Shown: positions 26,572 to 36,016, counted from the first letter of the stretch. The stretch: DNA of 64,000 nucleotides from Bdellovibrionales bacterium (GCA_947380295.1 CANCQK010000001.1:1-64000), one strand, 5' to 3'. Notes: generated by a model from the sequence alone, not told the origin. A program made the numbers and translations.

Positions 26572-26587
26572 TTTTTAAATTATTAAT

Positions 26588-26908
26588 TTAGGAAACTGGG
26601 TCTTTGATTTGGTTCTTGTGAAGATGATCTTTCACGATCTCTTTGTGTTTACGAACTTGCTTCTCGAGCTTGTCGAAAACCACATCGATCGATGCTTTGA
26701 AGTCTTGGGTGCTTTCGTCGCCATAGTAATCCATATGGTCACCGACTAGATGGCAGTGAGCAATATGGTGATGTTTCTCGTGCGATAAAACCCAATTGAG
26801 GGTGATCTTGCCATGAAAGTACTTGGCAAGGCCTTGGGATTGCTCCTCAATAAAGATTCGTAGAGAATCACTTGGGTTCATGTTTTTGAAAGTGACGTGG
26901 ATATTCAT
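26588..26908 (-). CDS. hpf: Ribosome hibernation promoting factor
   Basis: The protein has 106 residues. MNIHVTFKNMNPSDSLRIF and ITLNWVLSHEKHHHIAHC are the beta-alpha-beta of the short HPF/YfiA family, and FKASIDVVFDKLEKQVRKHK is the conserved basic helix that binds 16S rRNA. It lies in the conserved lptB-rpoN-hpf order. The frame opens 33 bases earlier, but ATG 26908 is the natural start, with GGAG upstream. It promotes 100S ribosome formation in stationary phase. It is the short form without the dimerising C-terminal domain. Confidence 0.92.
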   Translation of the reverse strand: MNIHVTFKNMNPSDSLRIFIEEQSQGLAKYFHGKITLNWVLSHEKHHHIAHCHLVGDHMDYYGDESTQDFKASIDVVFDKLEKQVRKHKEIVKDHLHKNQIKDPVS

Positions 26909-26944
26909 CAGCGCTCCGCTCCGTAAGGTCTGATTCAACAAAGT

Positions 26945-28432
26945 TTAGATGATCTTCTTGCGTTTGCCTGAAGACAAAATGCCAAGCATGTCTCTATATT
27001 TTGCCACAGTCCTTCGAGCGATGTCGATATTTTCTACACGTAAGAGCTCTACAATTCTTTGATCCGATAGGGGACTTTTTGGGTCTTCCTTTTGGATCAT
27101 TTGGCGAATTTTTTCTTTCACTGCTTCGCTGGCCAATGAGTCACTGCCATCGGCTGCGCTAATGCTTGAATTAAAAAAGTATTTTAGTTCAAAGATTCCT
27201 ACGGGGGTATGCACGAACTTGTTGGTCGTGACGCGGGAGATTGTGGACTCATGCATGCCAATGTCGCTGGCTACATCCTTAAGAATCATAGGTTTGAGTT
27301 GCTGTACGCCTTTTTCGAAAAAATCGCGCTGCCTTTTTACAATAGCTTCTGTCACTTTATAAATCGTTTTTTGACGATTATGGATCGACCGGATTAGCCA
27401 AACGGCCGAGCGGAGTTTGTCCTGAACGTATTCTTTGGTGACTTTGTTTTGGTCTTTTTGGGCAGAGGCTAGAATGTTTTTGTAGTAGGGAGAGATCCTA
27501 AGTTTAGGCATCCCATCTTCGTTTAGAACGATCATGAACTCTTCAGCAACTTTATAGACATAGATGTCGGGCGTAATATACTGCGTGTCGCCGGTGTTAA
27601 AAGAACGGCCAGGCTTAGGTTCAAATTCCAGAATGACTCGGGTAGCCTCGATCACTTTGTCGAACGAGATAGAGAGGGCTTTTGCAATGGCCGAGTAGTT
27701 CTTTCTTTCTAGATCGCCCAAATGCTTTTCGATGATGTTTTCGACTAGGGGCTGCCTGGGCTCCAGAAATTTAGCCTGGATGGCGAGGCACTCTTGCAAA
27801 TTGCGAGATCCCACACCGAGGGGATCGAAATTTTGCACGATTTTGAGGACCTCCTCAGCGTCTTCGAGTTCTATTCCCGTTTCTTTGGCTAAGTCCTCAA
27901 GGTTGGCATTGAAATAGCCATCGTCAGAGAGATTACCGATGATCAACTCACCCAGTTTCTTCTCCTCAAGGTTCATGGCGATCATGGAGAGCTGCCAGGT
28001 CAGGTGATCTTCGAGTGAGGTGGTCTTGGTCAGTACATTTTCAAAGCTGGGGAGCTCATCGTTGATTTCTCTCATGGAGGGTGCTGAGCTTGATGTGGAG
28101 TTGAATTCCTCGACATAAGATTCCCAGTTAAAGTCATCTTTGGCGGGTGCGAGTTGTTCTTCTTGAGCTTTGGGTTTTAGAAAGGACTCTTCATCTCTGA
28201 GTTGCTCGGCTTCTGGGTCAGCTCCCTGTCCATTGTCCTCGGGCGAGGGGCCGGTTTCCCCTTCGGGTGTTTCTGTGAGTTCTTCCAGAATGGGGTTCTC
28301 CATCATTTCCTGAGTCACTACTTCTTGGAGTTCCATTCGATTGAGTTGGAGGAGCTTAATGGCCTGTTGGAGTTGAGGAGTCATGACCAACTGCTGACTC
28401 AATTTTAGGCTCTGTTTAATCTCTAATGCCAT
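26945..28432 (-). CDS. rpoN: RNA polymerase sigma-54 factor
   Basis: The protein has 495 residues. Region I is QSLKLSQQLVMTPQLQQAIK (Gln/Leu-rich activator-interacting region). An acidic region II follows, then the core-binding domain. The C-terminus holds the helix-turn-helix and the RpoN box ARRTVAKYR, identical to the consensus. It recognises -24/-12 promoters with enhancer-binding activators. No such activator gene is visible in the window. The neighbours are hpf downstream and lptB upstream, as in many proteobacteria. Confidence 0.97.
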   Translation of the reverse strand: MALEIKQSLKLSQQLVMTPQLQQAIKLLQLNRMELQEVVTQEMMENPILEELTETPEGETGPSPEDNGQGADPEAEQLRDEESFLKPKAQEEQLAPAKDDFNWESYVEEFNSTSSSAPSMREINDELPSFENVLTKTTSLEDHLTWQLSMIAMNLEEKKLGELIIGNLSDDGYFNANLEDLAKETGIELEDAEEVLKIVQNFDPLGVGSRNLQECLAIQAKFLEPRQPLVENIIEKHLGDLERKNYSAIAKALSISFDKVIEATRVILEFEPKPGRSFNTGDTQYITPDIYVYKVAEEFMIVLNEDGMPKLRISPYYKNILASAQKDQNKVTKEYVQDKLRSAVWLIRSIHNRQKTIYKVTEAIVKRQRDFFEKGVQQLKPMILKDVASDIGMHESTISRVTTNKFVHTPVGIFELKYFFNSSISAADGSDSLASEAVKEKIRQMIQKEDPKSPLSDQRIVELLRVENIDIARRTVAKYRDMLGILSSGKRKKII

Positions 28433-28477
28433 GGCTCTTCTTTTACCTTCCCGTGTTTCGGTAAGTGCTCCATTCCA

Positions 28478-29221
28478 TTAGAAATGGAAGTTCTCACCGA
28501 GGTAGGACTCCCGCGCCGTCCGGCTTTGAGCGATCTGCTCGGGAGTCCCTGACTCAACTATTTTACCATCACTTAGCAAATATCCCAAATCACAAATTTC
28601 TAATGTTTCTCGAACGTTATGATCGGTGATTAGGACTCCAATACCGCGTTTCTTCAAAACTTGGATCATTCTTTGAATGTCCGCAACTGCAATTGGATCA
28701 ATACCCGCAAAGGGTTCATCTAGCAAAAGAAATACCGGATTTAGAGCTAACGCACGAGCAACCTCAACACGGCGTCTTTCTCCGCCTGATAGGGTGAAAG
28801 CTTTTTGACGGGCAATATCAGTAATTTTGAATTCCTCGAGCAAGCTGTCGAGTCTCTCGCGGCGCTGGCGGGCATCCAGTGGTAGGGTCTCTAAGACGCA
28901 GAGAATATTATCTTCGACGGTCATTTTTCTAAAGACAGAGGCTTCTTGAGGAAGGTAGCCGATCCCATTCTGTGCTCGTCGGTGCATCGGCCAGCGAGTG
29001 ATATCTTGATCATTGAGTAATACTGTTCCCGCGTCTGGGGTAATTAATCCAACGACCATATAAAAGGAGGTGGTCTTGCCGGCTCCGTTGGGTCCGAGGA
29101 GTCCAACGACCTGACCTTGGTGGACCGTGAATGACGCATCCTTGACGACCTGTCGTTTGTGGTAGGATTTTTTGATGTTCTGCGCTTTTAACTGAAATTG
29201 ATCGCCTTGTGTTTTTTTCAT
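28478..29221 (-). CDS. lptB: LPS export ABC ATPase LptB
   Basis: The protein has 247 residues. Walker A is [16 protein letters not shown], the signature is [15 protein letters not shown], and Walker B is [16 protein letters not shown]. The start [17 protein letters not shown] and the C-terminal [17 protein letters not shown] are typical of LptB. It powers lipopolysaccharide extraction with LptF/LptG, which are not in the window. It is preceded by the LptC/LptA-like gene (23 bases) and followed by rpoN. Confidence 0.95.
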   Translation of the reverse strand: MKKTQGDQFQLKAQNIKKSYHKRQVVKDASFTVHQGQVVGLLGPNGAGKTTSFYMVVGLITPDAGTVLLNDQDITRWPMHRRAQNGIGYLPQEASVFRKMTVEDNILCVLETLPLDARQRRERLDSLLEEFKITDIARQKAFTLSGGERRRVEVARALALNPVFLLLDEPFAGIDPIAVADIQRMIQVLKKRGIGVLITDHNVRETLEICDLGYLLSDGKIVESGTPEQIAQSRTARESYLGENFHF

Positions 29222-29244
29222 GAAGAGTATCCTTGTTTAGTTTC

Positions 29245-30360
29245 TTAGTTCGAGTCAGTCGAAGATTTCGTTTTATGATCTTGACCGTGGCTGAATCCAT
29301 TACTTTGCTCAATTTCGATTATGCCTGTGTTGCGATGAAAAATGACAAGGTCTCCAGTCACCGTATCCTCATCTTGATAGACTTGAGGAAACTGAGAAAG
29401 AGTCACCCGATCATTGCGAGTGTCGAATTCAGCAAGTCCCCCTGTGGCATACCGGAGGGAGTCAGAGTCCGAACCTGATTCTTTAATCAAGACTTCATCG
29501 TGAGCGACCAGGTATTTGAGGACGTTGGTGAAGTCGCCATAGTTGAGCTCAGCGCGTCGGCCACGCGTATACAGGGTCGGCTGGGTAATTTGGACGAAGC
29601 GAGTACTTAGGGCTCGGTTTGGGTTCATGGTGAAAAATGCAATTTGTGTATCGCGGTGCATCAGGCATTGGTCCGACTCAATGAGTGTCTTATTCGGAAC
29701 CCCTTGGGTTTCTGGCTGAGAAGTCCTGACCATCGTGACCTTAGCGTTTTTTGGCAGAAGTACTTTTCCGGTGCTCATTTCATAGTGAAAGCCGAGACTC
29801 GAAAATTCAAGCTGCTGACCTCCGTCTTGGTGCCCTACTCCGCGGACAGAGTAGGTGCTTGGTACGGTGGCTAGTCGTTCACCAGGCTTATAGCGCAAGT
29901 ATTCGCTCCAAATCTCGAATCCGTCTGCGAACTGGGTGTGAACGCTGCCGTAGATTTCGAGATCCCTCTGGTTCATGAAGTATTTAGCTTCGGCTCCGGT
30001 GACTACAGTGACTTTTTCGTCTGGGTCGTACAGATAGGCAGTAATGGTGCGGCCATGCACTAGCTTTTCGGGGTCGTACATGAATGCAGTTGCCGCGTCG
30101 AGTTTCCACTGCTTTACGCTATTCTGTGTGGAGACGTACTTGAACGAGTTGATCCCGTATTCGGCAACCTTCCGTTTAGGGAGATTGGGGATGGCTGAAG
30201 GTTCGTGGTCTTGAATGATCAAGGTTTGCGATCCTCTCGAGCCCGACTGGGCTTTGAGGTCCTCTGTGGGGGACGGAGTAAGGACGACAATCTCCAAAAT
30301 AATTAAAATGGAGAGCGCCGCTAAAATCATAGGTCGAATGGTCTTGGGTCTAAAGGCCAT
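29245..30360 (-). CDS. LptC-like protein with an extra LptA/OstA-like portion
   Basis: The protein has 371 residues, about twice the usual LptC (180-200). One N-terminal membrane anchor (MILAALSILIILEIVVL) is followed by an LptC-type beta-jellyroll (YGINSFKYVSTQNSVKQWKL, AYLYDPDEKVTVVTGAEAKY, DGFEIWSEYLRYKPGE). The rest repeats the same kind of strands (AELNYGDFTNVLKYLVAHD, QVYQDEDTVTGDLVIFHR), which fit LptA/OstA. So one membrane-anchored protein may supply both LptC and periplasmic-bridge strands. There is no separate lptA gene next to it. The identity of the C-terminal half is inferred from pattern and context. Confidence 0.75.
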   Translation of the reverse strand: MAFRPKTIRPMILAALSILIILEIVVLTPSPTEDLKAQSGSRGSQTLIIQDHEPSAIPNLPKRKVAEYGINSFKYVSTQNSVKQWKLDAATAFMYDPEKLVHGRTITAYLYDPDEKVTVVTGAEAKYFMNQRDLEIYGSVHTQFADGFEIWSEYLRYKPGERLATVPSTYSVRGVGHQDGGQQLEFSSLGFHYEMSTGKVLLPKNAKVTMVRTSQPETQGVPNKTLIESDQCLMHRDTQIAFFTMNPNRALSTRFVQITQPTLYTRGRRAELNYGDFTNVLKYLVAHDEVLIKESGSDSDSLRYATGGLAEFDTRNDRVTLSQFPQVYQDEDTVTGDLVIFHRNTGIIEIEQSNGFSHGQDHKTKSSTDSN

Positions 30361-30493
30361 AAGGTGAATTTAGCAGCAATCTTCAATCAAAAACAGATCC
30401 TCGTGAAATTGACTAATTTTGTCCTAAAGTTGATTCGGATATTGGGTTCGTGATAGGCTTCTGTACAAACGTTAAACCTTAAAAATCAGGAAT

Positions 30494-31534
30494 ATGGATC
30501 TAAAACAATTCGAAGAGAGAAAACTCGATCATATTCGACACTCGCTCGATCGGGCCAACCAGGCTTTAGGGCTCAGTGGTCTGAGCTCAGTTCATCTGCA
30601 GCATGAGGCCTTGCCGGATCTTGATTTTGACGAGGTGACAATTCAGTCGCTGTGTCTGGGGTCACCTCAAAAAACACCCTTTTATATCGCAGGGATGACT
30701 GCCGGCCACGAACGAGCCTTTCAGTTGAATCGAACTTTGGCGCTTGCCTGTCAGGAGCGTGGCTGGGCGATGGGCGTAGGCTCGCAGAGGAGAGACTTAG
30801 AGGCGAAGGGCGGCTTGAGTTTCGATGCTTGGAAAGAGCTCAGAGACGAAGTTCCAGATCTCATTTTAATTGCCAATTTAGGAATCAGTCAGGTGATCCG
30901 GGCCAAAACCTCAGAAATTCGTAGGGTGGTCGAAGGATTACGAGCCAATGCTTTAGTGATTCACTTGAATTCTCTGCAAGAGGCGGTTCAGCCTGAGGGA
31001 ACCCCACAGTTCCGTGGAGGCTTTGCAGCCATTCAGCGAATCATCGACGATCTGGGCCTGCCAGTTTTGCTGAAGGAGACTGGTTGCGGATTTTCAGAGG
31101 CAACTTTGCGTCGGATTTCAAGTTTGAAGCTCGGAGCGGTGGACATCAGCGGGTTGGGTGGAACACACTGGGGTCGAATCGAGGGGGCTCGGGCTAGTTC
31201 TGGATCAATTTACGCGGAGGCAGCCACGACTTTTGCGGACTGGGGTGAGTCCACTGTTCAGTCCGTTCAAGCGGCAGCCAAAGTTTTGCCAAAAACCACT
31301 GAAATTTGGGCTTCAGGCGGGGTTCGCTCCGGTCTTGATGCGGCTAAATTGTTGGCCTTAGGGGCTCATCGGGTGGGATTTGCCAAGCCCGCGCTCGAAG
31401 CTGCCTTGGAGGGCAGCGAGAAGCTCCATTTATGGATGGCCGCTCGAGAGTACGAATTAAAAACAGCACTTTTTTGCACAGGATCGCTAAACTGCAAGGA
31501 GCTTCGACAAAAGGAAGTCTGGGTTCGTTCATAG
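30494..31534 (+). CDS. fni: Isopentenyl-diphosphate delta-isomerase, type 2
   Basis: The protein has 346 residues. FYIAGMTAGHERAFQLNRTL, WAMGVGSQRRDLEAKGG and the FMN-binding end SGLGGTHWGRIEGARAS match type 2 (FMN/NADPH-dependent) IDI. LKETGCGFSEATLRRI is the usual KE-x-G segment. It interconverts IPP and DMAPP. It is the first gene of a five-gene mevalonate operon and is 22 bases from mvaA. It is divergent from the LptC/LptA-like gene with 133 bases between. Confidence 0.93.
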   Translation: MDLKQFEERKLDHIRHSLDRANQALGLSGLSSVHLQHEALPDLDFDEVTIQSLCLGSPQKTPFYIAGMTAGHERAFQLNRTLALACQERGWAMGVGSQRRDLEAKGGLSFDAWKELRDEVPDLILIANLGISQVIRAKTSEIRRVVEGLRANALVIHLNSLQEAVQPEGTPQFRGGFAAIQRIIDDLGLPVLLKETGCGFSEATLRRISSLKLGAVDISGLGGTHWGRIEGARASSGSIYAEAATTFADWGESTVQSVQAAAKVLPKTTEIWASGGVRSGLDAAKLLALGAHRVGFAKPALEAALEGSEKLHLWMAAREYELKTALFCTGSLNCKELRQKEVWVRS

Positions 31535-31556
31535 AGAAGGGTAGTTAGGGTTTGAT

Positions 31557-32855
31557 ATGGAAATTCAACGGCAGCTGACGGAAGGGTTTCATCGTCTCTC
31601 TCGTGCGGAGCGTTTGCGCAGGGTCCAATCCTTGTGTGAGCTCACGGATCAGGATCTGGCAGTCCTTTCGGGTGATCGTCCGATGTCTTTTGATATTGCT
31701 GAGCATTTGATTGAAAATGTTTTGGGTTATTTTTCAATGCCGATGGGAGTCGCAACTAACTTCACCATTGATGGTCGAGACCTTTTGATTCCTATGGCTG
31801 TTGAAGAAACCTCGATTATTGCTGCTGCTAGCGCTACGGCTAAGTGGATTCGTCGCGAAGGGAGTATTCGGACTTATTCAAAGGGGAACTTGATTATCGG
31901 TCAAGTTCAGCTCCCTCAGGTGCGAGATATTTCTTTTGCTCGTCGAGTTCTACACGAAAAGCGGGAGCTTTTAATGGGGCTAGCCAATGCCTGCGTTCCT
32001 GGCTTGGTCAATCGGGGGGGCGGTGTTCGCGACATCGCGATTCGAGAAGTGCCTCGTCCTTCTGAAGATGGCACGATGCTTGTGATTCATATTCTTTGCG
32101 ACCCTTGCGATGCGATGGGCGCTAATTTAATTAATCAAGTTTGTGAAGCACTTAAGCCCAGGATTGAAGAACTCACTCGAGAGAGAGTGGGGCTCTGTAT
32201 TTTGTCGAATCTGGTAGATACCAAGTTGACTGTTGCGGAAGTGGTTCTGCGGGATGTTGATCCCGTGCTCGGTCGTGGGATTGAAGAGGCCACACTTTTT
32301 GCCAAAGCCGACCCTTATCGAGCCTCGACCCATAATAAAGGTGTGCTGAATGGCATTGATCCTATTTTAATTGCGACCGGTAACGATTGGAGAGCTGTCG
32401 AGGCTGGAATTCATGCCTATGCAGCTCGGAGTGGAAAGTATCAGCCTATTACAGATTGGAAAATGGAAGGCCCTGATTTAGTGGGTCGGATTGAGGTTCC
32501 TCTCGCAGTGGGAACAGCGGGGGGTGTGACTCGGATTCATCCCATGGCCCGAGTGGCACTTAAGATGTTAAAAGTGACTCAGGCTGAAGAGTTGGCTCGA
32601 ATTTGTGCGGCTGTGGGTCTAGTGCAAAACCTGGGTGCGCTCAAGGCTTTGTCGACCGTGGGGATTGTGAAGGGACATATGCAACTTCACGCCGCGAACT
32701 TGGCTATCGCTGCCGGCGCTGAAATCCATGAGGTTGCTGAAGTTCGCGACCAGCTCGCTAAAGTGCTTTTAGTGGAGAAGTCAATTAACCTAAGTCGTGC
32801 ACGAGAAATTCTAGAGGCGGTGCGAGTTGCAGCCCAAAGTCCAACCGTCATTTAA
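31557..32855 (+). CDS. mvaA: Hydroxymethylglutaryl-CoA reductase (class II)
   Basis: The protein has 432 residues with no membrane segments. PMAVEETSIIAAASATAKWI carries the catalytic glutamate, RGGGVRDIAIREVP and CDAMGANLINQVCEAL are the substrate-binding segments (DAMGAN), KGVLNGIDPILIATGND the active-site lysine region, and PLAVGTAGGVTRIHPM the cofactor loop. NLGALKALSTVGIVKGHMQ with LH following is the flap region with the catalytic His. These make it the soluble class II enzyme. It converts HMG-CoA to mevalonate. The 3' end overlaps the next gene by 29 bases. Confidence 0.95.
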   Translation: MEIQRQLTEGFHRLSRAERLRRVQSLCELTDQDLAVLSGDRPMSFDIAEHLIENVLGYFSMPMGVATNFTIDGRDLLIPMAVEETSIIAAASATAKWIRREGSIRTYSKGNLIIGQVQLPQVRDISFARRVLHEKRELLMGLANACVPGLVNRGGGVRDIAIREVPRPSEDGTMLVIHILCDPCDAMGANLINQVCEALKPRIEELTRERVGLCILSNLVDTKLTVAEVVLRDVDPVLGRGIEEATLFAKADPYRASTHNKGVLNGIDPILIATGNDWRAVEAGIHAYAARSGKYQPITDWKMEGPDLVGRIEVPLAVGTAGGVTRIHPMARVALKMLKVTQAEELARICAAVGLVQNLGALKALSTVGIVKGHMQLHAANLAIAAGAEIHEVAEVRDQLAKVLLVEKSINLSRAREILEAVRVAAQSPTVI

Positions 32856-33747
32856 GTCCTGCTCGGTTCCGGGCAAGATCTTTATTTTAGGGGAGTATGC
32901 CGTTTTAGCGGGACTCCCCGCATTGGTGGCTGCAGTAGGGCCTCGTTTTCAAGTCCGCCCAATCGGTGGTTCAGCCACCGGGTGGCCTGCGGGTGCTCCT
33001 GTCTTTAGGTTTCTGAGCTGGGCTCGTGGGCGGGGCTTTTCTGAGGTGCCTTTTGAGTTTACAGATCCGTTTCAGGGGGCTGGTGGATTTGGAGCCTCGA
33101 CCGCTCAATTTGCTCTTGCTTATCAACTTACTTGTCGCGCAGATGCGGGCTGGCAGGAGGTTTGGAAGCTTTATCGAGAGCTGATGAGTTCTGATCCAGT
33201 TTTGCCGAGCGGAGCTGATTTGGTGGCCCAGTGGGAAGGCGGAGTAGTTTACTTTGACCCGACCCATCTCACCTGCGAAAATTTTGGAAAGCGGTTTGAT
33301 TGGTCGAACCTTTTGATTTTCTCGGCAACTCATCAGCCAGGTCGAAAGGTGCCTACGCATGAGCACCTGAGAAAGTTGAGTGAGGAAGGATTCCCGCGTT
33401 CTCGTAAGCAAATGGTGGATGATTTGAATGTGCTTTTGCAGCGCGGAATTCAGGCGGTTCGCGAAAATAACGCAGAATATTTAGGAAAAACGATGAGCGA
33501 CTATGCTGTAGTCCTCCATCGCGAGGGCTGCGAAGTGAAAGCGACGACAGACGATCGCTTGGCTTTGGCTGAACATCCCAACGTTTTAGGGGTTAAAGGG
33601 ACCGGTGCCCTCCAATCAGATGCCTTGATTGTTCTGATGCGGAAAGGCAGTGAGCGTGGCAGTCTCCTCGAGTTGGCGAATCGACGAGGATTAAGATTAG
33701 TTTCTGAAGGGTTAGCCTTCGAGCCGGGAGTTAAATGCGAAAGTTGA
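32827..33747 (+). CDS. GHMP kinase, likely phosphomevalonate kinase
   Basis: The protein has 306 residues. The N-terminal motif is SVPGKIFILGEYAVLAGLPA, the ATP loop is GGFGASTAQFALAY, and the third motif is VKGTGALQSDALIVLM. Ser/Thr/Ala replacing the usual Gly-Ser-Ser at the loop, with the gene order, fits a bacterial phosphomevalonate kinase rather than mevalonate kinase, because a clearer mevalonate kinase is encoded two genes later. The start is TTG 32827, preceded by GAGGCGG. The overlaps with mvaA and mvaD indicate coupling. Confidence 0.75.
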   Translation: MQPKVQPSFKSCSVPGKIFILGEYAVLAGLPALVAAVGPRFQVRPIGGSATGWPAGAPVFRFLSWARGRGFSEVPFEFTDPFQGAGGFGASTAQFALAYQLTCRADAGWQEVWKLYRELMSSDPVLPSGADLVAQWEGGVVYFDPTHLTCENFGKRFDWSNLLIFSATHQPGRKVPTHEHLRKLSEEGFPRSRKQMVDDLNVLLQRGIQAVRENNAEYLGKTMSDYAVVLHREGCEVKATTDDRLALAEHPNVLGVKGTGALQSDALIVLMRKGSERGSLLELANRRGLRLVSEGLAFEPGVKCES

Positions 33748-34841
33748 GAATCGTAGCCAGAGCACCATCGAATATTGCATTGATCAAATATATGGGGAAA
33801 TCCGATTCTTCGAAGAATTTGCCCGACAATCCCAGCCTTTCGATGACTTTAAATTCACTGTGTACGGTAGCTGATGTGGAACGCATCGAGAAGTCTGGGG
33901 ATCATTGGCTTCCCGAGACGCCGCGTTTTCGCCCAACCGATCTCCCTTCGGATCGCATGTGGGTGTCGCCCGATTTGTCGTCATCGGGTCGGGAAAAACT
34001 GCTGAAGCACGTCGAGAGAGTTCGCGAAGCCGTTCCTGCGATCTATGAAAAATTCGGAATCGTCTTGGATCAGGAAGCATGGCGCGGCGCTGGCTTGCAC
34101 CTGAGAACTGCAAATACGTTTCCGGCATCATCTGGAATTGCTTCCAGCGCGTCTAGCTTTGCAGCTGTGACTCTGGCGGTTGCGGCCTCATTCGCTTTGG
34201 ATGAGGTCAGTTGGAATCGAGTTTGGGGTGAACAGCCCGAGTTGAAACGAGCTTTGGCCCAGCTTTCAAGGAGGGGATCAGGGAGTTCTTGCCGGTCTTT
34301 TGAGGGGCCTTGGGTTTATTGGGAAGGGGAGAGTTCTTGGATTCCATCGGGGATTCAACTTCCCGAGATGGCTCATTTCGTGATCCTGATCAGTACACAG
34401 CCAAAACAGGTTTCCTCCTCTGAGGCTCATTTGAGAATTAAAACTTCACCCCTCTGGGAAAGACGCGTCGAGCGCGTTCGCATGCGTTCGAACCAGCTCT
34501 TGAGCGCAATGAGAACTTCTGACCTTCGAAAATTGGCGCAACTGGCTTGGACGGAAACTTGGGAAATGCATAGTTTATTTCACACCGCCTCGGAGCCGTT
34601 TACCTATTGGGAGCCAGGGACCGTCGAGGCGCTCCAGTACTTTTCTTCGTGGATGGGTCAGGCGTCGCCACCGATTGTGACGTTGGATGCAGGGCCCAAT
34701 GTTCATGTGATGGTCGATCGCAACGACCAAAAGCTCTGGCTTTCTCGACTAAAAGAGCAGTTTAGAGACTTTCAAATTTTAGAAGACGGTCAAGGTTTAG
34801 GTGCAAAAATAGAGGAGTGGAACACGAATGGAGTGGGTTAA
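33735..34841 (+). CDS. mvaD: Diphosphomevalonate decarboxylase
   Basis: The protein has 368 residues. ARAPSNIALIKYMGKSD, NLPDNPSLSMTLNSL, TFPASSGIASSASSFAAV (phosphate-binding loop) and VTLDAGPNVHVMV (catalytic Asp) are the signatures of this family. QVSSSEAHLRIKTSPLW is the conserved helix. It decarboxylates diphosphomevalonate to IPP. It overlaps both neighbours (13 and 14 bases), so the three GHMP genes are translated as a coupled set. Confidence 0.93.
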   Translation: MRKLRIVARAPSNIALIKYMGKSDSSKNLPDNPSLSMTLNSLCTVADVERIEKSGDHWLPETPRFRPTDLPSDRMWVSPDLSSSGREKLLKHVERVREAVPAIYEKFGIVLDQEAWRGAGLHLRTANTFPASSGIASSASSFAAVTLAVAASFALDEVSWNRVWGEQPELKRALAQLSRRGSGSSCRSFEGPWVYWEGESSWIPSGIQLPEMAHFVILISTQPKQVSSSEAHLRIKTSPLWERRVERVRMRSNQLLSAMRTSDLRKLAQLAWTETWEMHSLFHTASEPFTYWEPGTVEALQYFSSWMGQASPPIVTLDAGPNVHVMVDRNDQKLWLSRLKEQFRDFQILEDGQGLGAKIEEWNTNGVG

Positions 34842-35688
34842 GTTTCAGACTCGAGTTCCTGGGAAGTGGGTTTTGGCTGGGGAACATTCCGTTTTGAAAG
34901 GTGCGGCTGCAGTTGCGTTGCCTCATCCTGAACTGGGTCTTTCACTCGTTTTCGATCCTCATTCCTCCTCTGATGTTTTGTCAGTGAGCCCTCCTGAGGC
35001 GAATGCCATATTAAATGAGCTTTTGGGATCCATGGGGGAAAACGTAAAGAGCCAAGGGTTATCACTCAAGCAACCTCAAGGGAAAGTTCAGATCGAAAGC
35101 ACCATTCCGGTAGGCGCCGGATTGGGTTCCTCAGCGGCGCTCTGTGTAGCTTTGACTCAGTGGGTTTCTTCGTTTCTGGGTTTGGACGATCACAAGGCGA
35201 TTGAGCTGGCTACGCGACTCGAGGATCGATTTCACGGAAAAAGCAGCGGCATGGATGTCGCGGTCATTTCAGCGCGTCAGCCCATTGCTTATACAATGGC
35301 GCATGGGATTCGTCCGATTAGCGTTAAGCATCTGCCAAAATTTACTTTTCATGATACCGGGTTGCGAAGTAGTACGCGGACATGCATTGAAAGAGTTGAA
35401 AAATTTCGTCATGATTTGCCTCAAGTGGCTGCGCTCGTGGACTCCAGGATGGAATCAGCCTCTCAATCTGCCGTCGAAGGGCTAGCTGCCTTTGATGCGG
35501 GTAAGCGAACTCAAGGGCTGCATTTGATCGCTGATGCCATGAGAAATGCGAGAGAATGCTTTTACTCTTGGGAGCTCGTTCCGGGAGAGGCACAGCGACT
35601 CGAAGAAAGTCTGCTCAAACAAGGAGCACTCGCGGTTAAAATTACCGGCGCTGGTGGCGGTGGCATGGTGGTCGCGCTTTGGGACTGA
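34828..35688 (+). CDS. mvk: Mevalonate kinase
   Basis: The protein has 286 residues. RVPGKWVLAGEHSVLKGAAA, TIPVGAGLGSSAALCVALTQ and VKITGAGGGGMVVALWD are the three GHMP motifs, with AGEHSVL and GAGLGSSA in the pattern of mevalonate kinase. FHGKSSGMDVAVISA carries the catalytic Asp and the Lys-x-Ser element. It makes phosphomevalonate, the substrate for the second gene of the operon. It is the last gene; a ribosomal protein gene follows after 127 bases. Confidence 0.88.
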   Translation: MEWVKFQTRVPGKWVLAGEHSVLKGAAAVALPHPELGLSLVFDPHSSSDVLSVSPPEANAILNELLGSMGENVKSQGLSLKQPQGKVQIESTIPVGAGLGSSAALCVALTQWVSSFLGLDDHKAIELATRLEDRFHGKSSGMDVAVISARQPIAYTMAHGIRPISVKHLPKFTFHDTGLRSSTRTCIERVEKFRHDLPQVAALVDSRMESASQSAVEGLAAFDAGKRTQGLHLIADAMRNARECFYSWELVPGEAQRLEESLLKQGALAVKITGAGGGGMVVALWD

Positions 35689-35800
35689 GTCGACCGGTCT
35701 AGAATATGCCCTCAATTCCCCGCTTGGATCAAACACCAACCCGTGCTAAGAGTAGCCGCTTGGGGTGGCCCTTTGGGGTTCATTTCTCAAAATTTAGACC

Positions 35801-35812
35801 GGAGGGAGGTGA
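35801..35812 (+). promoter_or_regulatory. Strong ribosome binding site of rpsU
   Basis: AGGGAGGTGA immediately upstream of ATG 35816 is nearly complementary to the 16S 3' end, consistent with high expression of S21. Confidence 0.8.
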
Positions 35813-35815
35813 ATT

Positions 35816-36016
35816 ATGCCAGGTATTACCATTCGTGATGGAGATTCGTTTGAAGCTGCTTTGAAGAAATTCAAAAAGCAGTGTGAAAAAGCCGGCATCC
35901 TTTCGGAAGTTCGTAAGCGTGAAGCCTATGAAAAGCCTTCCGTGAAGAGAAAGAAAAAAGCAGTCGCCGCTAGGAAAAGGCTTGTCAAAAAAGGCAGCCG
36001 TCCGGTTCGCGTCTAG
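35816..36016 (+). CDS. rpsU: 30S ribosomal protein S21
   Basis: The protein has 66 residues. [39 protein letters not shown] and the basic tail [15 protein letters not shown] are characteristic of bS21. It begins the macromolecular-synthesis operon (rpsU, yqeY, dnaG, rpoD). A hairpin with a U-rich end follows at once, so rpsU can be transcribed separately. Confidence 0.97.
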   Translation: MPGITIRDGDSFEAALKKFKKQCEKAGILSEVRKREAYEKPSVKRKKKAVAARKRLVKKGSRPVRV

